A DNA stretch of 64,000 bases from Methylobacillus methanolivorans (GCF_020531845.1 NZ_JAJAVF010000004.1:228045-292044), one strand, 5' to 3'; positions 50,206 to 60,396 are shown, numbered from the stretch's first letter. Notes: generated by a model not told the origin, from the sequence alone. Program-made: numbers and translations.

Positions 50206-52329
50206 TTATCTTTCGTTTTCTGCCATTTGCTTGAGAGTGACGTAATCAATCTTGCCAGTGCCTAGTAGTGGCAAGGCCTTGATCACGATGATCTTACGCG
50301 CAATCGCCAGCTCGCTGCTGCCAGAATGGCGAGCAGCATGGGCCAGCGCATCGCGGGCGAGTGCGGCATCGGTGGTATACAGCACGATATTCTCGCCGCG
50401 TTGTGTGTCAGTTTGTGTGGTTGCCGCATGTTGATGATCGGGAGAGGCGTGTTGGGCAAGCATTTCCACTGTTTCTAGTGACACCATCTCGCCTGCGACC
50501 TTGGCAAAGCGCTTCACACGCCCCTGGATGGTGACGAAACCACGGGTATCAACGCTGACAATGTCACCAGTGTCGTACCAGCCATCTTGCGGTGTTACCA
50601 ATTGGCCTGGTTTGTCATAGAAGTAATACCCCAACATGACATTAGGCCCTTTGACCTTGAGTAGGCCGCCGTTATCGATGCCGGGCACTGTGTCCAGTTG
50701 ATGTTCCAGCCCTGGCAATAACATGCCGACACTGCCTGCCTGCTGGGCCATGGGTGTATTGACGGCTAGCACTGGGGCACATTCGGTTGCGCCATAACCT
50801 TCGAGGATGCGAATGCCAAATTTGTCCATCCAGGTCTTGCGCACTTCATTGCTAAGTTTTTCCGCACCGGCGACGACATAGCGCATCTTGTAGAAGTCAT
50901 AAGGATGGGCAAATTTTGCGTAGTTGCCGAGGAAAGTGCTGGTGCCAAACAGCGCCGTGCATCCACGGTCGTAAATCACTTCGGGAATAACGCGGTAGTG
51001 CAGCGGTGAAGGGTAGATGAATACCTTGCTGCCAGAGACCAAGGGCATGATGCCGCCACAAGTGAAGCCAAAGGCATGAAACAGCGGCAATGCCATCATG
51101 AATTTGTCTCGATGCGAGAAATCAATCACGGCGCGGATCTGTGCGATGTTGGCAAGAATACTGCGGTGGCTGTGTACTACGCCCTTAGGCTTGCCCTCGG
51201 AGCCGGAGGTAAAGAGCACCACCGCTGGTGCATCGGGATTGTGGGCCAGGGCAATGCGTCTTGGAAAACGCAGCGCATAGAGCATCAGCCAGAGTTTATC
51301 CGTGAGGCTGAATGTGCTGCGCATATCCTCAAGGTAAACCAGCTTGAGGTTGTGCAGTTTTTCGACGGTATCAACCAGCTTTGCAGTCTCCAGGAACTTG
51401 CGCGAGGTGATGACGGTGGTGATATTGGCGGCGATGCAGGCGTTCTGCATACCGCTGGTGCCAGCGGTGTAGTTGAGCATGGCAGGGATGCGGCCTAATG
51501 CGCTCATGCCGAAAATGAGGCATACCGTATTGGTGACGTTAGGCATCAGCACGCCTATGATTTCACCTTGTTCACTGACCTTGCTGGCAATGCGCCCCAG
51601 CGCCAGACTTTTCTTGAGGATGGTGCCGTAGTCCTCTTCCACCTGCTGCATATCCTCCACCAACTTGCGTTTGCGGCCATAAGTATTCATTGCATCAAGC
51701 AGGGAGCCATACAAGGTGTTGCTTGGCTCGGAGGCAAACATCATGTGCTGCATGATGCCTTGCATCTTTTCACCCGCCAAGCGTCGCCTTTGCTTGGCAC
51801 TGGGGGCTTCTGGCATTGGGATGGAAGTAGCTGGCAGGATGTGCAGGGAGATTTTTGGGAACAACTGGCGTGGGAAGTCACGCTCCAGACGGCTGAACCA
51901 ACTTTTAGCTGCCCCACGAATGCGTACAGGCAGGATAGTCGCCCCGGTCTTGGCCGCGACAAAGGCCGGGCCGTCATAGACTTTCATGAGGCTGCCGGTC
52001 AGTGTAATGCGTCCCTCCGGGAAAATCATGACGGACTCACCGGCTTCGAGCAGGCGGATGACTTTCTTCATTGCAAGTGGGCTATTGGTATCAACCGCAA
52101 GATGTGGAACGTAACTCAATACCCAACGGAAGAACCAGTTGTCGAGTACCGTGGTATGCACAACAAACGTGGTGTGAATCGGCAAGAATAATCCCAGCAG
52201 GAAGCCATCAAGAAAAGATTCATGATTGCTGATGATAAGTAGCTTCTCGGCAGCAGGAATGTGCTGCTGGCCTGAGACCTCAATGCGAAACAGCAGGCGC
52301 GTAATAGCTCTGGTGAACGACAATAACAT
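50206..52329 (-). CDS. aas: Aas: 2-acylglycerophosphoethanolamine acyltransferase / acyl-ACP synthetase
   Basis: 707 residues in two domains: PlsC-like acyltransferase (1-200; HX4D motif NHESFLDG and FPEGRITLTG) and AMP-dependent acyl-ACP synthetase (about 215-700; P-loop-like LFTSGSEGKPKGVVHSH, GYGATECAP, YDTGDIVSVD, LLGTGKIDYV). It re-acylates lysophospholipids using ACP-bound fatty acids, downstream of LplT. The ArsR gene directly upstream probably controls the operon. Confidence 0.93.
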   Translation of the reverse strand: MLLSFTRAITRLLFRIEVSGQQHIPAAEKLLIISNHESFLDGFLLGLFLPIHTTFVVHTTVLDNWFFRWVLSYVPHLAVDTNSPLAMKKVIRLLEAGESVMIFPEGRITLTGSLMKVYDGPAFVAAKTGATILPVRIRGAAKSWFSRLERDFPRQLFPKISLHILPATSIPMPEAPSAKQRRRLAGEKMQGIMQHMMFASEPSNTLYGSLLDAMNTYGRKRKLVEDMQQVEEDYGTILKKSLALGRIASKVSEQGEIIGVLMPNVTNTVCLIFGMSALGRIPAMLNYTAGTSGMQNACIAANITTVITSRKFLETAKLVDTVEKLHNLKLVYLEDMRSTFSLTDKLWLMLYALRFPRRIALAHNPDAPAVVLFTSGSEGKPKGVVHSHRSILANIAQIRAVIDFSHRDKFMMALPLFHAFGFTCGGIMPLVSGSKVFIYPSPLHYRVIPEVIYDRGCTALFGTSTFLGNYAKFAHPYDFYKMRYVVAGAEKLSNEVRKTWMDKFGIRILEGYGATECAPVLAVNTPMAQQAGSVGMLLPGLEHQLDTVPGIDNGGLLKVKGPNVMLGYYFYDKPGQLVTPQDGWYDTGDIVSVDTRGFVTIQGRVKRFAKVAGEMVSLETVEMLAQHASPDHQHAATTQTDTQRGENIVLYTTDAALARDALAHAARHSGSSELAIARKIIVIKALPLLGTGKIDYVTLKQMAENER

Positions 52330-52342
52330 GGCGTGCTCCGGG

Positions 52343-52648
52343 TTAGATGTCTTGTTGGATATAGTTGAGTACGTTTTGCAGCGCGGTTTGCATGCAGTCT
52401 TTGTCTATGGAAAACAGGACCTCTTTGCCTACCTTTTCACTGCGTAATGCACCACCTTGCTCCAGCACCTTGAGGTGATGGGTGATGGCGGTGCGGCTCA
52501 GGGTTGAAGCTGCTGCGATCTGGCCGATGCTCAGGCGCTCACCCGGTTCAAACGACAGCAGGATGCGTTGACGATGGGCATCGCCTAATGCAACGAAGAG
52601 ATTGGAAATGTTTTGCCATTCGGCTGGAATATCAACGGAAGTTTTCAT
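52343..52648 (-). CDS. ArsR-family winged-helix repressor
   Basis: 101 residues with a compact ArsR HTH (IGQIAAASTLSRTAITHHLKVLEQGGALRSEKVGKEVLFSI). The metal-binding CxC of ArsR/SmtB sensors is missing, so the signal is unlikely to be a metal ion bound at that site. It lies 13 bp ahead of aas, suggesting control of lysophospholipid recycling, and is autoregulated through the palindrome at its start. Confidence 0.87.
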   Translation of the reverse strand: MKTSVDIPAEWQNISNLFVALGDAHRQRILLSFEPGERLSIGQIAAASTLSRTAITHHLKVLEQGGALRSEKVGKEVLFSIDKDCMQTALQNVLNYIQQDI

Positions 52649-52666
52649 AACTAAATAATTAGTTAT
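52647..52666. promoter_or_regulatory. ArsR operator
   Basis: Perfect 8-bp inverted repeat ATAACTAA-ATAA-TTAGTTAT, overlapping the arsR-aas-lplT start by two bases; typical spacing and AT-richness for ArsR-type operators. Confidence 0.65.
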
Positions 52667-52787
52667 ATAGTGATGTTTGTCAATAAGTTTTTTTCAAAGA
52701 ATGGCCGTGATTCGCTAATATGCTAGATAGATCGCAGGATATGTTGGGATGCCTGTCAATGTGAAGAACCAACGCCCGGCAGTTTGA

Positions 52788-53534
52788 ATGAGTGAAAAGC
52801 TTTTGATGCAGGTAAATGATACGTTAGGCCTTTGCGACAAGATCGCAATGGATGGATTCAGCTTTGTGCCTGGAGAGCAAATAAAGCAATGGCTGTTGGC
52901 TTCCAGCGCCGATGCCTTGCTGGATTGGCAGACATTTGATGCCAGCTGGGAGGGGATGCCGCTGGATGAATATATGGCAGATGGCGGGCGTTATCGTCGC
53001 CGTCGTTTTGCGACGTTGAGTGCAAATGCTAATGGCCCTATCGTGCTGGAGCCGCACCAGCCGCATTACCAGAGTCGTGAATATAATTCTTTGAATGGCG
53101 GTGTTGCGCGTATCTATGAGCCTATTCCTGTGGATTTGATTCATGGGCACACCATGCAGGGTGTGTTGCAGCTCAGCCGCGATTTATTTAGCCGCTTGCG
53201 TCCACAGGCGAGTTGGCATATTGAGGCACATCAGTTCCGCATTGAGGCTAACCAGAAAGAGCACGGTCAGCCTGCACCAGAAGGTGTGCATCGCGATGGC
53301 GTTGATTATGTCTTGGTGATGATGATCAAGCGCGTCAATATTTCCAGTGGCACTACCACGTTGCATAGCCTGGATAAGCGTGTGCTGGATAGTTTTACAT
53401 TGACCAATCCTTTGGACTGGGCGTTGGTAGATGACAAGCGGTGTATGCATGGCGTGACGCCAGTTGAGCAGATTGATGCCAATAGTCCAGCATACCGGGA
53501 TGTGCTGGTTGTGACGTTTACGGATAAATCCTGA
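52788..53534 (+). CDS. 2OG-Fe(II) dioxygenase family protein (BsmA/IDO-like)
   Basis: 248 residues. Iron ligands HRDGVD (HxD) near residue 165 and a distal His in KRCMHGVTPV near 222, with a 2-oxoglutarate-binding Arg later (YRDVLVVTF). This matches the PF10014-type family that includes L-isoleucine 4-hydroxylases and the biofilm-associated BsmA. Substrate unknown, perhaps a free amino acid. Divergent from arsR; it precedes c-di-GMP genes, so a link to biofilm is possible but unproven. Confidence 0.82.
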   Translation: MSEKLLMQVNDTLGLCDKIAMDGFSFVPGEQIKQWLLASSADALLDWQTFDASWEGMPLDEYMADGGRYRRRRFATLSANANGPIVLEPHQPHYQSREYNSLNGGVARIYEPIPVDLIHGHTMQGVLQLSRDLFSRLRPQASWHIEAHQFRIEANQKEHGQPAPEGVHRDGVDYVLVMMIKRVNISSGTTTLHSLDKRVLDSFTLTNPLDWALVDDKRCMHGVTPVEQIDANSPAYRDVLVVTFTDKS

Positions 53535-53632
53535 GCAGAAATGGGTTCGTGTTCCTCTTGGAATTAAGATTTTGTCATGGAAATTTTCCATAAGCTGACG
53601 TGTTGACGTGATTGCTGTGGGGAAGAAGGAAT

Positions 53633-56600
53633 ATGGACTATTCAATACATCATGTCGTGATGCGTGTCATGTTGCTGTCTTTGCTACTGGTGAGCGGACA
53701 GGTGTTTGCCGAGCCGCTGGAGAAAGTCAGATTACAACTCAAGTGGTATCACCAATTCCAGTTCGCTGGCTACTATGCTGCGCAGGCGCAGGGATATTAT
53801 CGGGATGAAGGCCTTGACGTCGAGATCGTTGAGGCTGATATGCAGCATTCCTCGGTCGATAGGGTGGTATCAGGAGTTGCCCAGTATGGAGTAGGAGATG
53901 CCGAGATTGTGGTCGCTCGTATTCAAGGGCAGCCGATTGTTGCCCTGGCTGCTATTTTCCAACATCCTCCTCATGTATTACTCAGCAAGAAATCCAGTCA
54001 TATTCGCAGTCCAGCCGATTTGGTTGGTAAGCGAGTCATGCTTGCCAATACCGCATGGCATGATGCACAGCATCGTGCACTGTTGCTCAAGCATGGTATT
54101 GATCCGCAGGAATTAACGATTCTGCCGCAGAGTGGCAGACTGGAAGACCTGCTCGAGGACAAAGTAGATGCCATTTCTGCTTATGCCACCGTTGAGCCTT
54201 TGCGGATGACCGAGCTTGGTGTTGAGTCCTCCATGATGATGGCGATGGATTTTGGTATTGATTTCTATGGTGACACCCTGTTTACCAGTGAGGCCGAGTT
54301 AAAACAGCATCCACAACGGGTAGACGCATTTGTGCGTGCTAGTCTGAAGGGCTGGAAATATGCTCTTGCTAACCCACACGAGATTGCGCAATTGATTTTG
54401 CGCATGCCCTCTGCCAGAAAACCTACCCCCACCCTCAAGCAGTTATTGTATGAAGCTCAGGAGATGGAGCACTTCACCTTGCCGAATGTGGTTGAGTTAG
54501 GCCGTATGTCACGTGCTCGCTGGGAGTTCATCGCCCGTATTTTTGCTGACTTGGGCCTGATTGAGCCGGGTTATTCCCTGGATGGCTTTATTTGGCAGGA
54601 AGAAAAAGACAATTCGTACCTGATGAAGTGGTTTGCCGGTGGTGCGGGGTTGGTAGGATTGATCGCGGGCCTTGTATTGCTGTGGAACTTGCAGATGCGT
54701 CGAAAAGTACGTGAGCGCACCGAGGCCCTGCATGCTGAAATCCACCAACGGCAGTTGGTTGAGCAAGAGCTTAAGGTTAGCCAGGAGCAGGTGCGGCTGA
54801 CTTTTCATAGTGCCCTTGCGGGTATTGCCATGGTGGGGATTGACGGACGTTTTCTGCTAGTGAACCCGGCATTTTGTGCGATGGTGGGTTATTCCGAAGA
54901 TGAGTTAAAGCAATTGTATTGCCACGATCTCGATGATGAGCGGGATAAGGTAGTCGCGCGAAATAACCGACAGCGGTTGTTGACTGGCGAGATTGATTCC
55001 TCTGTGGCTGAGAAGCGCTACAGGACTAAATCTGGTCATCATATCTGGGTGCGGATTAGCGCGACCTTGCTCAAGAACGCAGATGGAAGTCCACGTAATC
55101 TAATCAAGGTTGTGGAAAATATTGCGCAGCAGAAGCGTCAAGAAAACCTGCAAGTTGAACAACAATATTTATTGGAGCGTATTGCCGCTGGTGCAGAGCT
55201 AGACGATGTGTTGCTGGCAACGGTAGGGCTGATAGAAAAACAATATCCAGGCGTGCTGTGTTCCATCATGTTGCTTGACCAGCCAAATGTCCTGGGTAGG
55301 GCCATTGCCCCTCATTTACCTGGCCGTTATTTGGATAAGCTCAAAGGCATGCAGATTGGGCCGACAGTAGGGTCCTGCGGTACAGCTGCCTATGAGCGCC
55401 GAACTGTAGTGGTCTCCGATATCCAGCAGGATACCTTGTGGAAGGATTACCGGGATCTGGCCAAGCGTTTTGGTTTGCGTGCATGTTGGTCTATGCCTAT
55501 CTTGTCGCGTAGCCAGCAAGTGCTTGGTACATTTGCCGTCTATGCTCGTGAGGTGCGTGTGCCTGAGCAGCGTGAAATGGATTTGGTGAGTGCATGTTCA
55601 CATATTGCCGGGATTGCGATCGAGCGGCATCAAGCTGAAGAGCAGCTCAAGCTACTGGAGACCAGTATTGCCAGGCTAAATGATATTGTGCTGATTGCCG
55701 AGGCAGACCCGGAGGGCATCAAGAGCCCGCATATCATTTTTGCCAATAAGGCATTTGAGCGTTTGACGGGGTATGCTGCTTCAGAGGTGATAGGCCACGA
55801 TCCTGGATTGCTGAATGGGCCGAATACGCAGATAGAAGAATTACGGCGCGTCAAGGCATTGCTCAAACAGGGCGAGTCTGTTCGTACAGAGCTGATCAAT
55901 TACAAGAAAAACGGCGAAGAAATCTGGCTGGAAATGGATATTCTGCCGATCGCGAACAACGCAGGTGTATTTACCCACTGGGTGGCTGTGGAGCGTGATA
56001 TTACCGAGCGTAAGGCCGCAGAGAGGAGAATCCAGCATCTGGCCTTCTACGATATGCTAACCAACCTACCCAATCGATTATTGTTGTTGGACAGGTTGGA
56101 GCAGGCATTGCTGAATGGATTGCGGCTGAGTCGTTCAGGCGCCTTGCTGTTTCTTGATTTGGACAACTTCAAGACACTGAATGACACCCATGGCCATGAC
56201 TTTGGTGACATGCTGCTGGAGCAGGTCGCGCAACGCCTGCTTGGCAGTGTTCGTATCACAGATACTGTGGCTCGTCTCGGAGGGGATGAGTTTGTCGTCG
56301 TCGTGGAAAACCTGAGTGAGCAGGTGAACGAGGCAGCCCAGGAAGCCAGCCTTGTGGCAGACAAGATTTTATTAGCCTTAAGTCAGCCATTTAAATTGTC
56401 TGGCTACGAACATTACTCCTCTTGCAGCATTGGCGTGGCGATGTTTTGCAATGATCAGCAAGTGACCGTGGAGGAATTGCTGAAGCGTGCGGACGTGGCG
56501 ATGTATGAGGCCAAGGCTGCTGGGCGTAATACCTTCCGTTTCTTTGACCCGGCCATGCAGGCCTTGATCACCCAGCGGGCGGCGATGGAAGAGGACTTAC

Positions 56601-57346
56601 GCCAGGCCTTGCGGCGTGATGAGATGCGCTTGTATTACCAGCCCCAGGTAGATCACTACGGAAAGTTGCTTGGAGCAGAGGCATTGATACGCTGGGAGCA
56701 TCCGCAGCAAGGCTTGCTGGCGCCGGTGTCGTTTATTGAGCTTGCTGAGGAAACAGGCTTGATTCTTCCGATTGGGGAGTGGGTGCTCAAGACCGCATGC
56801 CTGCAGTTGGTAGCTTGGGCTGGGAGGCAAGAAACAGCCAGCTTGTGCCTTTCTGTCAATGTGAGTGCGCGCCAACTTCATCAGCATGATTTCATTGACC
56901 GCGTGTTTGCCATCCTCAAGGAAACTGGGGCTAATCCGCAATATCTCAAGCTTGAGCTTACGGAAAGCACCCTGGTGGAGAATGTGGAGGAAATGATCAT
57001 CAAGATGAATACCCTAAAGGCCATGGGGGTGAGTTTCTCCATGGATGATTTTGGTACTGGTTATTCTTCACTGACCTATTTGAAGCGATTGCCGTTGTCG
57101 CAACTCAAGATTGACCGTTCTTTTGTGCGCGATGTGCTTATTGATAGCAACGATGCTTCTATTGTACAAACTATTATTGCTCTGGGTCGCGGGCTGGATA
57201 TTGAAGTCGTGGCGGAGGGGGTGGAGAGTCGCGAGCAGCAATTATTCCTAGAGCAACATGGATGCCGGGAATATCAAGGATACTTGTTTGGCAAACCGCA
57301 GCCGGTTGAGCAACTGGAACAGGAGTTCGGTCTAGCCAAAAATTGA
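53633..57346 (+). CDS. NMT1/THI5-PAS-GAF-PAS-GGDEF-EAL cyclic-di-GMP sensor enzyme
   Basis: 1237 residues from the ATG at 53633 (AAGAAGGA upstream). Signal peptide, then a periplasmic NMT1/THI5-like binding domain (about 28-320; LKWYHQFQFAGYYAAQAQGYY), a membrane helix (331-352), PAS (about 382-500), GAF (510-670), PAS (675-800), GGDEF (800-965; GGDEF intact, RxxD inhibitory site RITD five residues before) and EAL (985-1225; EALIRW, ELTES, DDFGTGYSSL, KIDRSF, AEGVES, QGYLF all intact). It may make or degrade c-di-GMP in response to a pyrimidine or thiamine precursor (inferred from the sensor fold). Confidence 0.9.
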   Translation: MDYSIHHVVMRVMLLSLLLVSGQVFAEPLEKVRLQLKWYHQFQFAGYYAAQAQGYYRDEGLDVEIVEADMQHSSVDRVVSGVAQYGVGDAEIVVARIQGQPIVALAAIFQHPPHVLLSKKSSHIRSPADLVGKRVMLANTAWHDAQHRALLLKHGIDPQELTILPQSGRLEDLLEDKVDAISAYATVEPLRMTELGVESSMMMAMDFGIDFYGDTLFTSEAELKQHPQRVDAFVRASLKGWKYALANPHEIAQLILRMPSARKPTPTLKQLLYEAQEMEHFTLPNVVELGRMSRARWEFIARIFADLGLIEPGYSLDGFIWQEEKDNSYLMKWFAGGAGLVGLIAGLVLLWNLQMRRKVRERTEALHAEIHQRQLVEQELKVSQEQVRLTFHSALAGIAMVGIDGRFLLVNPAFCAMVGYSEDELKQLYCHDLDDERDKVVARNNRQRLLTGEIDSSVAEKRYRTKSGHHIWVRISATLLKNADGSPRNLIKVVENIAQQKRQENLQVEQQYLLERIAAGAELDDVLLATVGLIEKQYPGVLCSIMLLDQPNVLGRAIAPHLPGRYLDKLKGMQIGPTVGSCGTAAYERRTVVVSDIQQDTLWKDYRDLAKRFGLRACWSMPILSRSQQVLGTFAVYAREVRVPEQREMDLVSACSHIAGIAIERHQAEEQLKLLETSIARLNDIVLIAEADPEGIKSPHIIFANKAFERLTGYAASEVIGHDPGLLNGPNTQIEELRRVKALLKQGESVRTELINYKKNGEEIWLEMDILPIANNAGVFTHWVAVERDITERKAAERRIQHLAFYDMLTNLPNRLLLLDRLEQALLNGLRLSRSGALLFLDLDNFKTLNDTHGHDFGDMLLEQVAQRLLGSVRITDTVARLGGDEFVVVVENLSEQVNEAAQEASLVADKILLALSQPFKLSGYEHYSSCSIGVAMFCNDQQVTVEELLKRADVAMYEAKAAGRNTFRFFDPAMQALITQRAAMEEDLRQALRRDEMRLYYQPQVDHYGKLLGAEALIRWEHPQQGLLAPVSFIELAEETGLILPIGEWVLKTACLQLVAWAGRQETASLCLSVNVSARQLHQHDFIDRVFAILKETGANPQYLKLELTESTLVENVEEMIIKMNTLKAMGVSFSMDDFGTGYSSLTYLKRLPLSQLKIDRSFVRDVLIDSNDASIVQTIIALGRGLDIEVVAEGVESREQQLFLEQHGCREYQGYLFGKPQPVEQLEQEFGLAKN

Positions 57347-57429
57347 CAATAGTGGATTTTTTGGGAACTATTCCTCTGGATATGTGCATTTTTTCACATA
57401 TTTTTTGTATCTACATGAGGAGATGTGCC

Positions 57430-57711
57430 ATGAAAAGAACTCTATGTTTAAGTCTCGCTACTGCCTTGCTCGCTGGGATGGCGTTCAGTACCCAGGCTGC
57501 AGAAGAAGAGTTTTACGGTGTGATTGAAAGCCGTCCACAAACTGCTATCGGTACTTGGGTGGTGTCGGGGCGTAAGCTGGATGTGACCAAAAAGACCGAA
57601 CTTGAAGAAAAGCATGGCCCGCTGGTTGTTGGTGCGTGTGTCGAGGTTGAAATTGAAGACGGCTTGGTGGAAGAAATCGAAACCAAGAAAAAGGAAAAGT
57701 GTGCCAAGTAG
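57430..57711 (+). CDS. Small secreted protein, DUF5666-like
   Basis: 93 residues with a signal peptide (MKRTLCLSLATALLAGMAFSTQAA) and a short beta-rich mature part (FYGVIESRPQTAIGTWVVSGRKLDVTKKTEL) resembling the DUF5666 fold, ending in a Lys/Glu-rich tail. Start at 57430 chosen because GAGGAG precedes it. Two Cys (in VGACVEV and KEKCAK) could form a disulfide. Unknown function, probably periplasmic. Confidence 0.75.
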   Translation: MKRTLCLSLATALLAGMAFSTQAAEEEFYGVIESRPQTAIGTWVVSGRKLDVTKKTELEEKHGPLVVGACVEVEIEDGLVEEIETKKKEKCAK

Positions 57712-58005
57712 CACACTATTGCCTCACAACATTGTGTGAGTCACCAGTCATCAAGCGGGCACCTAGCGTTTATACCTTGGCGCTGTGTTGCGCGCCTGAT
57801 GGCTGTTTATCCCTCATGAGTTGTCAAGCCTGCCAGCTATTCTAGCGACCCTTTTATCCCGAATTCGCGAATTTCCGGGGTGAAAATCTGTTTGATCCAT
57901 ATATTGCATTGCCCTGATTAGGGATATGCTAGTCGCCATGACTGCATGGGGCAGTCTCTTGGCCATGATGGCCAGCTTCACCATTTGTTTGAAGATTGAG
58001 CGATC

Positions 58006-59805
58006 ATGCAAGCACCTGCCTCCGCCATTGAGATTGCGCGCCAGACCCTGATACAACTTTCCTCGCGCAAAATACCTCCCACGCCAGATAACTTCCGTAT
58101 CGTTTACGACGAAATTGCTGGCGTGAAATCCATTGATCAGGCCAATGAGTTAGCCAACGCCTTGAATGAAGTATTGCTGGTGGCTGGAGTACAAAGTCCT
58201 AAATACTTGGCGGCAGCACAGGCGATCAAACAGTCTGTGGATGCTGGCAATTGGGCCCGCTTCAAGGAACAGCTAGGTAACTTGTTGCCGCAGGCTGGTG
58301 CGAAAGAGGAGGTGACTTGGCCCACGGCATTGCGGCATTTGCTTAAGCAACTGGAAGCCAGCCACAAGGGCGTGACCCTTAGCCGCAAACGCGAGGGTTT
58401 GCAGCGCCTGTTGACCAATTTTGAGCAGGACCCAGCATTGCCGCAGAAGGTTCATGCCCTGGCAAGCTCTTGGGGTGCAGGCATGAGTGAGGACCTGGTG
58501 GAGGATGCACCACAATTGGATCCCACAGGCCTGCCTGCATTTTCTGCTCCAACGGAAAGCGAACGTGAGCCAGCACGTGTCTACTATGCCCGCATCGCAG
58601 ACCATTGGCGCAATATGCTGATGCGTACCATCAAGCTCATCGTGATTCCCCAGCTTGCGGCATGGCCAGAAATGGCACAAAAAGCCGAGGCCTTGCTGGA
58701 GGATATTCGTATTGCCTATGCGGAAAACGATGTATTGAAACAAGCAGAAACACTGAAGTCAGTGCTATTCACGCTGGAAATGCACGGTGATACCCAGCAG
58801 CGCACTCATGAAGGTTTGTTGCAATTGCTACGTTTGCTGACGACTAGCATGAACGAGCTAGTGATGGAGGATCAATGGCTGCATGGACAGACCATGATCG
58901 TGCAAGAGCTGCTGCAAAGGCCGTTGTCGCTGGATATGCTTTATGACGCTGAAAGTAGCCTGAAAGAGCTGATCTTCAAACAAGGGCAACTCAAGCCACG
59001 CTTGCTGGACGCACGGGATTCGATGAAGAAGATGGCTGAAGTATTTGTTGGGCGTTTGGCGGACTTGGTAGACAGCACCAATGAGTACCAGGAGAAAATC
59101 GACCATTACAAGCAGAAGATCACAGCGGCAGAGGATATTGTCGAGTTGAATGCCTTGATTGACCGCATGCTGGAAGATACTCGTAGTATCAGCTTCAATA
59201 TTCGTCAGTCGCGCGAGATACTCACGGAAACCCAGCAGCGAGTGATTGAGTCTGAGCGCCTAGTGCAGGAACTGACCGCCAAGCTGGAGCATGTGAATGA
59301 AGTTGCCCACGAGGATTTCCTTACCGGCACCCTGAACCGGCGAGGTATGGAGCAGGCACTTGAGCGCGAGTTTGATCGTGCCAACCGTCATGCCACGCGT
59401 TTGAGCCTGGCGATGATGGATATTGACCATTTCAAGCACTTGAATGATCAGCTTGGACATGCCACGGGCGACAAGGCACTGGTACATTTATCCAAGGTGA
59501 TCAAGGAGTCATTGCGCAGCACCGATGTGCTGGCTCGCTATGGTGGCGAAGAGTTCATCATTATCCTGCCAGGCACCGGGGAGGCAGAAGCGGTCGAGAT
59601 CATGAAGCGCGCCCAGCGTGACCTCACACGTAATTTCTTCATGCTCAATAATGAGCGCGTGCTCATCACCTTCAGTGCTGGTGTGGCAGAGCGTGAGCAA
59701 GATGAGCTTGCCGAGGCGTTATTGCCCCGGGCGGATCGGGCGCTATATCACGCCAAGCAAGCGGGCCGTAACCTGGTCATTGGCGCAGCGGATATTGCTT
59801 CGTGA
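58006..59805 (+). CDS. Diguanylate cyclase (GGEEF) with long helical N-terminus
   Basis: 599 residues. The first about 430 are alpha-helical, soluble and unrecognised, including coiled coil (about 355-430). A GGDEF domain follows (about 435-595): DFLTGTLNRRGMEQAL, DIDHFKHLND, GGEEF signature and an RxxD inhibitory site (RSTD) five residues upstream. Makes c-di-GMP from two GTP. No membrane segment, so a cytosolic cue or partner. An AATTCGCGAATT palindrome is at 57862-57873, about 130 bp upstream. Confidence 0.9.
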   Translation: MQAPASAIEIARQTLIQLSSRKIPPTPDNFRIVYDEIAGVKSIDQANELANALNEVLLVAGVQSPKYLAAAQAIKQSVDAGNWARFKEQLGNLLPQAGAKEEVTWPTALRHLLKQLEASHKGVTLSRKREGLQRLLTNFEQDPALPQKVHALASSWGAGMSEDLVEDAPQLDPTGLPAFSAPTESEREPARVYYARIADHWRNMLMRTIKLIVIPQLAAWPEMAQKAEALLEDIRIAYAENDVLKQAETLKSVLFTLEMHGDTQQRTHEGLLQLLRLLTTSMNELVMEDQWLHGQTMIVQELLQRPLSLDMLYDAESSLKELIFKQGQLKPRLLDARDSMKKMAEVFVGRLADLVDSTNEYQEKIDHYKQKITAAEDIVELNALIDRMLEDTRSISFNIRQSREILTETQQRVIESERLVQELTAKLEHVNEVAHEDFLTGTLNRRGMEQALEREFDRANRHATRLSLAMMDIDHFKHLNDQLGHATGDKALVHLSKVIKESLRSTDVLARYGGEEFIIILPGTGEAEAVEIMKRAQRDLTRNFFMLNNERVLITFSAGVAEREQDELAEALLPRADRALYHAKQAGRNLVIGAADIAS

Positions 59806-59967
59806 TGTACATTGGGCATGATCATCGTGACTTTGCTATGACACTGCTGGCATAGACTCTGCATGCATCACGCATGGTCGCTGGTCCATGGCTATGCTAG
59901 CATCATGGGACTTCTCCATGGCCAATCATCGTGATGCCTTCATTTGTTAATAACCTGAAATACGCTA

Positions 59968-60330
59968 TTGATTACACTTAAACGCCTGAAGTACCTTGCA
60001 CTGGGCATGCTGATCCTTTTGGTTGCTGGCATTTTTATTGGCGGTGAAGCACCTGGGGCCGGGTCTCTATTCCCTCCACCTTGGGATAAAGTGGTGCATT
60101 TCTTCGCTTTTGGCACTATCGGGGTGCTTACGGGGCTGGCTTTTGTCCGGTTGCCTTTGTTAGCGGTATGGATCATTGTGGTGGCATTGGGTGCCGCAGA
60201 TGAATTGCATCAGCTCTTTATCGAAGGGAGGCAAGCCGGCCTGGATGATTTGGTTGCTGATGCCTTGGGTGGGCTGGCTGCGTTGCCGGTTATTGTCTTG
60301 TTAAGGCGCTGGTTGAGTCGATATTCCTGA
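59968..60330 (+). CDS. VanZ-like membrane protein
   Basis: 120 residues, four helices, with WDKVVHFFAFGTIGVLTG and AADELHQLFIEGRQAGLDDLVADALGG, the VanZ-like signature (E/D residues facing a putative pocket). TTG start uncertain; ATG at 60007 is an alternative that removes 13 residues. Function of this family is unknown apart from teicoplanin tolerance in VanZ itself. Confidence 0.82.
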   Translation: MITLKRLKYLALGMLILLVAGIFIGGEAPGAGSLFPPPWDKVVHFFAFGTIGVLTGLAFVRLPLLAVWIIVVALGAADELHQLFIEGRQAGLDDLVADALGGLAALPVIVLLRRWLSRYS

Positions 60331-60396
60331 GCGCTGTTGCAGCGAAAATGGATTGCCGTGATGTCATGAATCCGGCGCATTCTTTACAATAGCAGC

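Noticed and set aside
57712..57745. Terminator after the DUF5666-like gene
   Set aside because: CTCAC/GTGAG stem is only 5 bp and no T-run follows.
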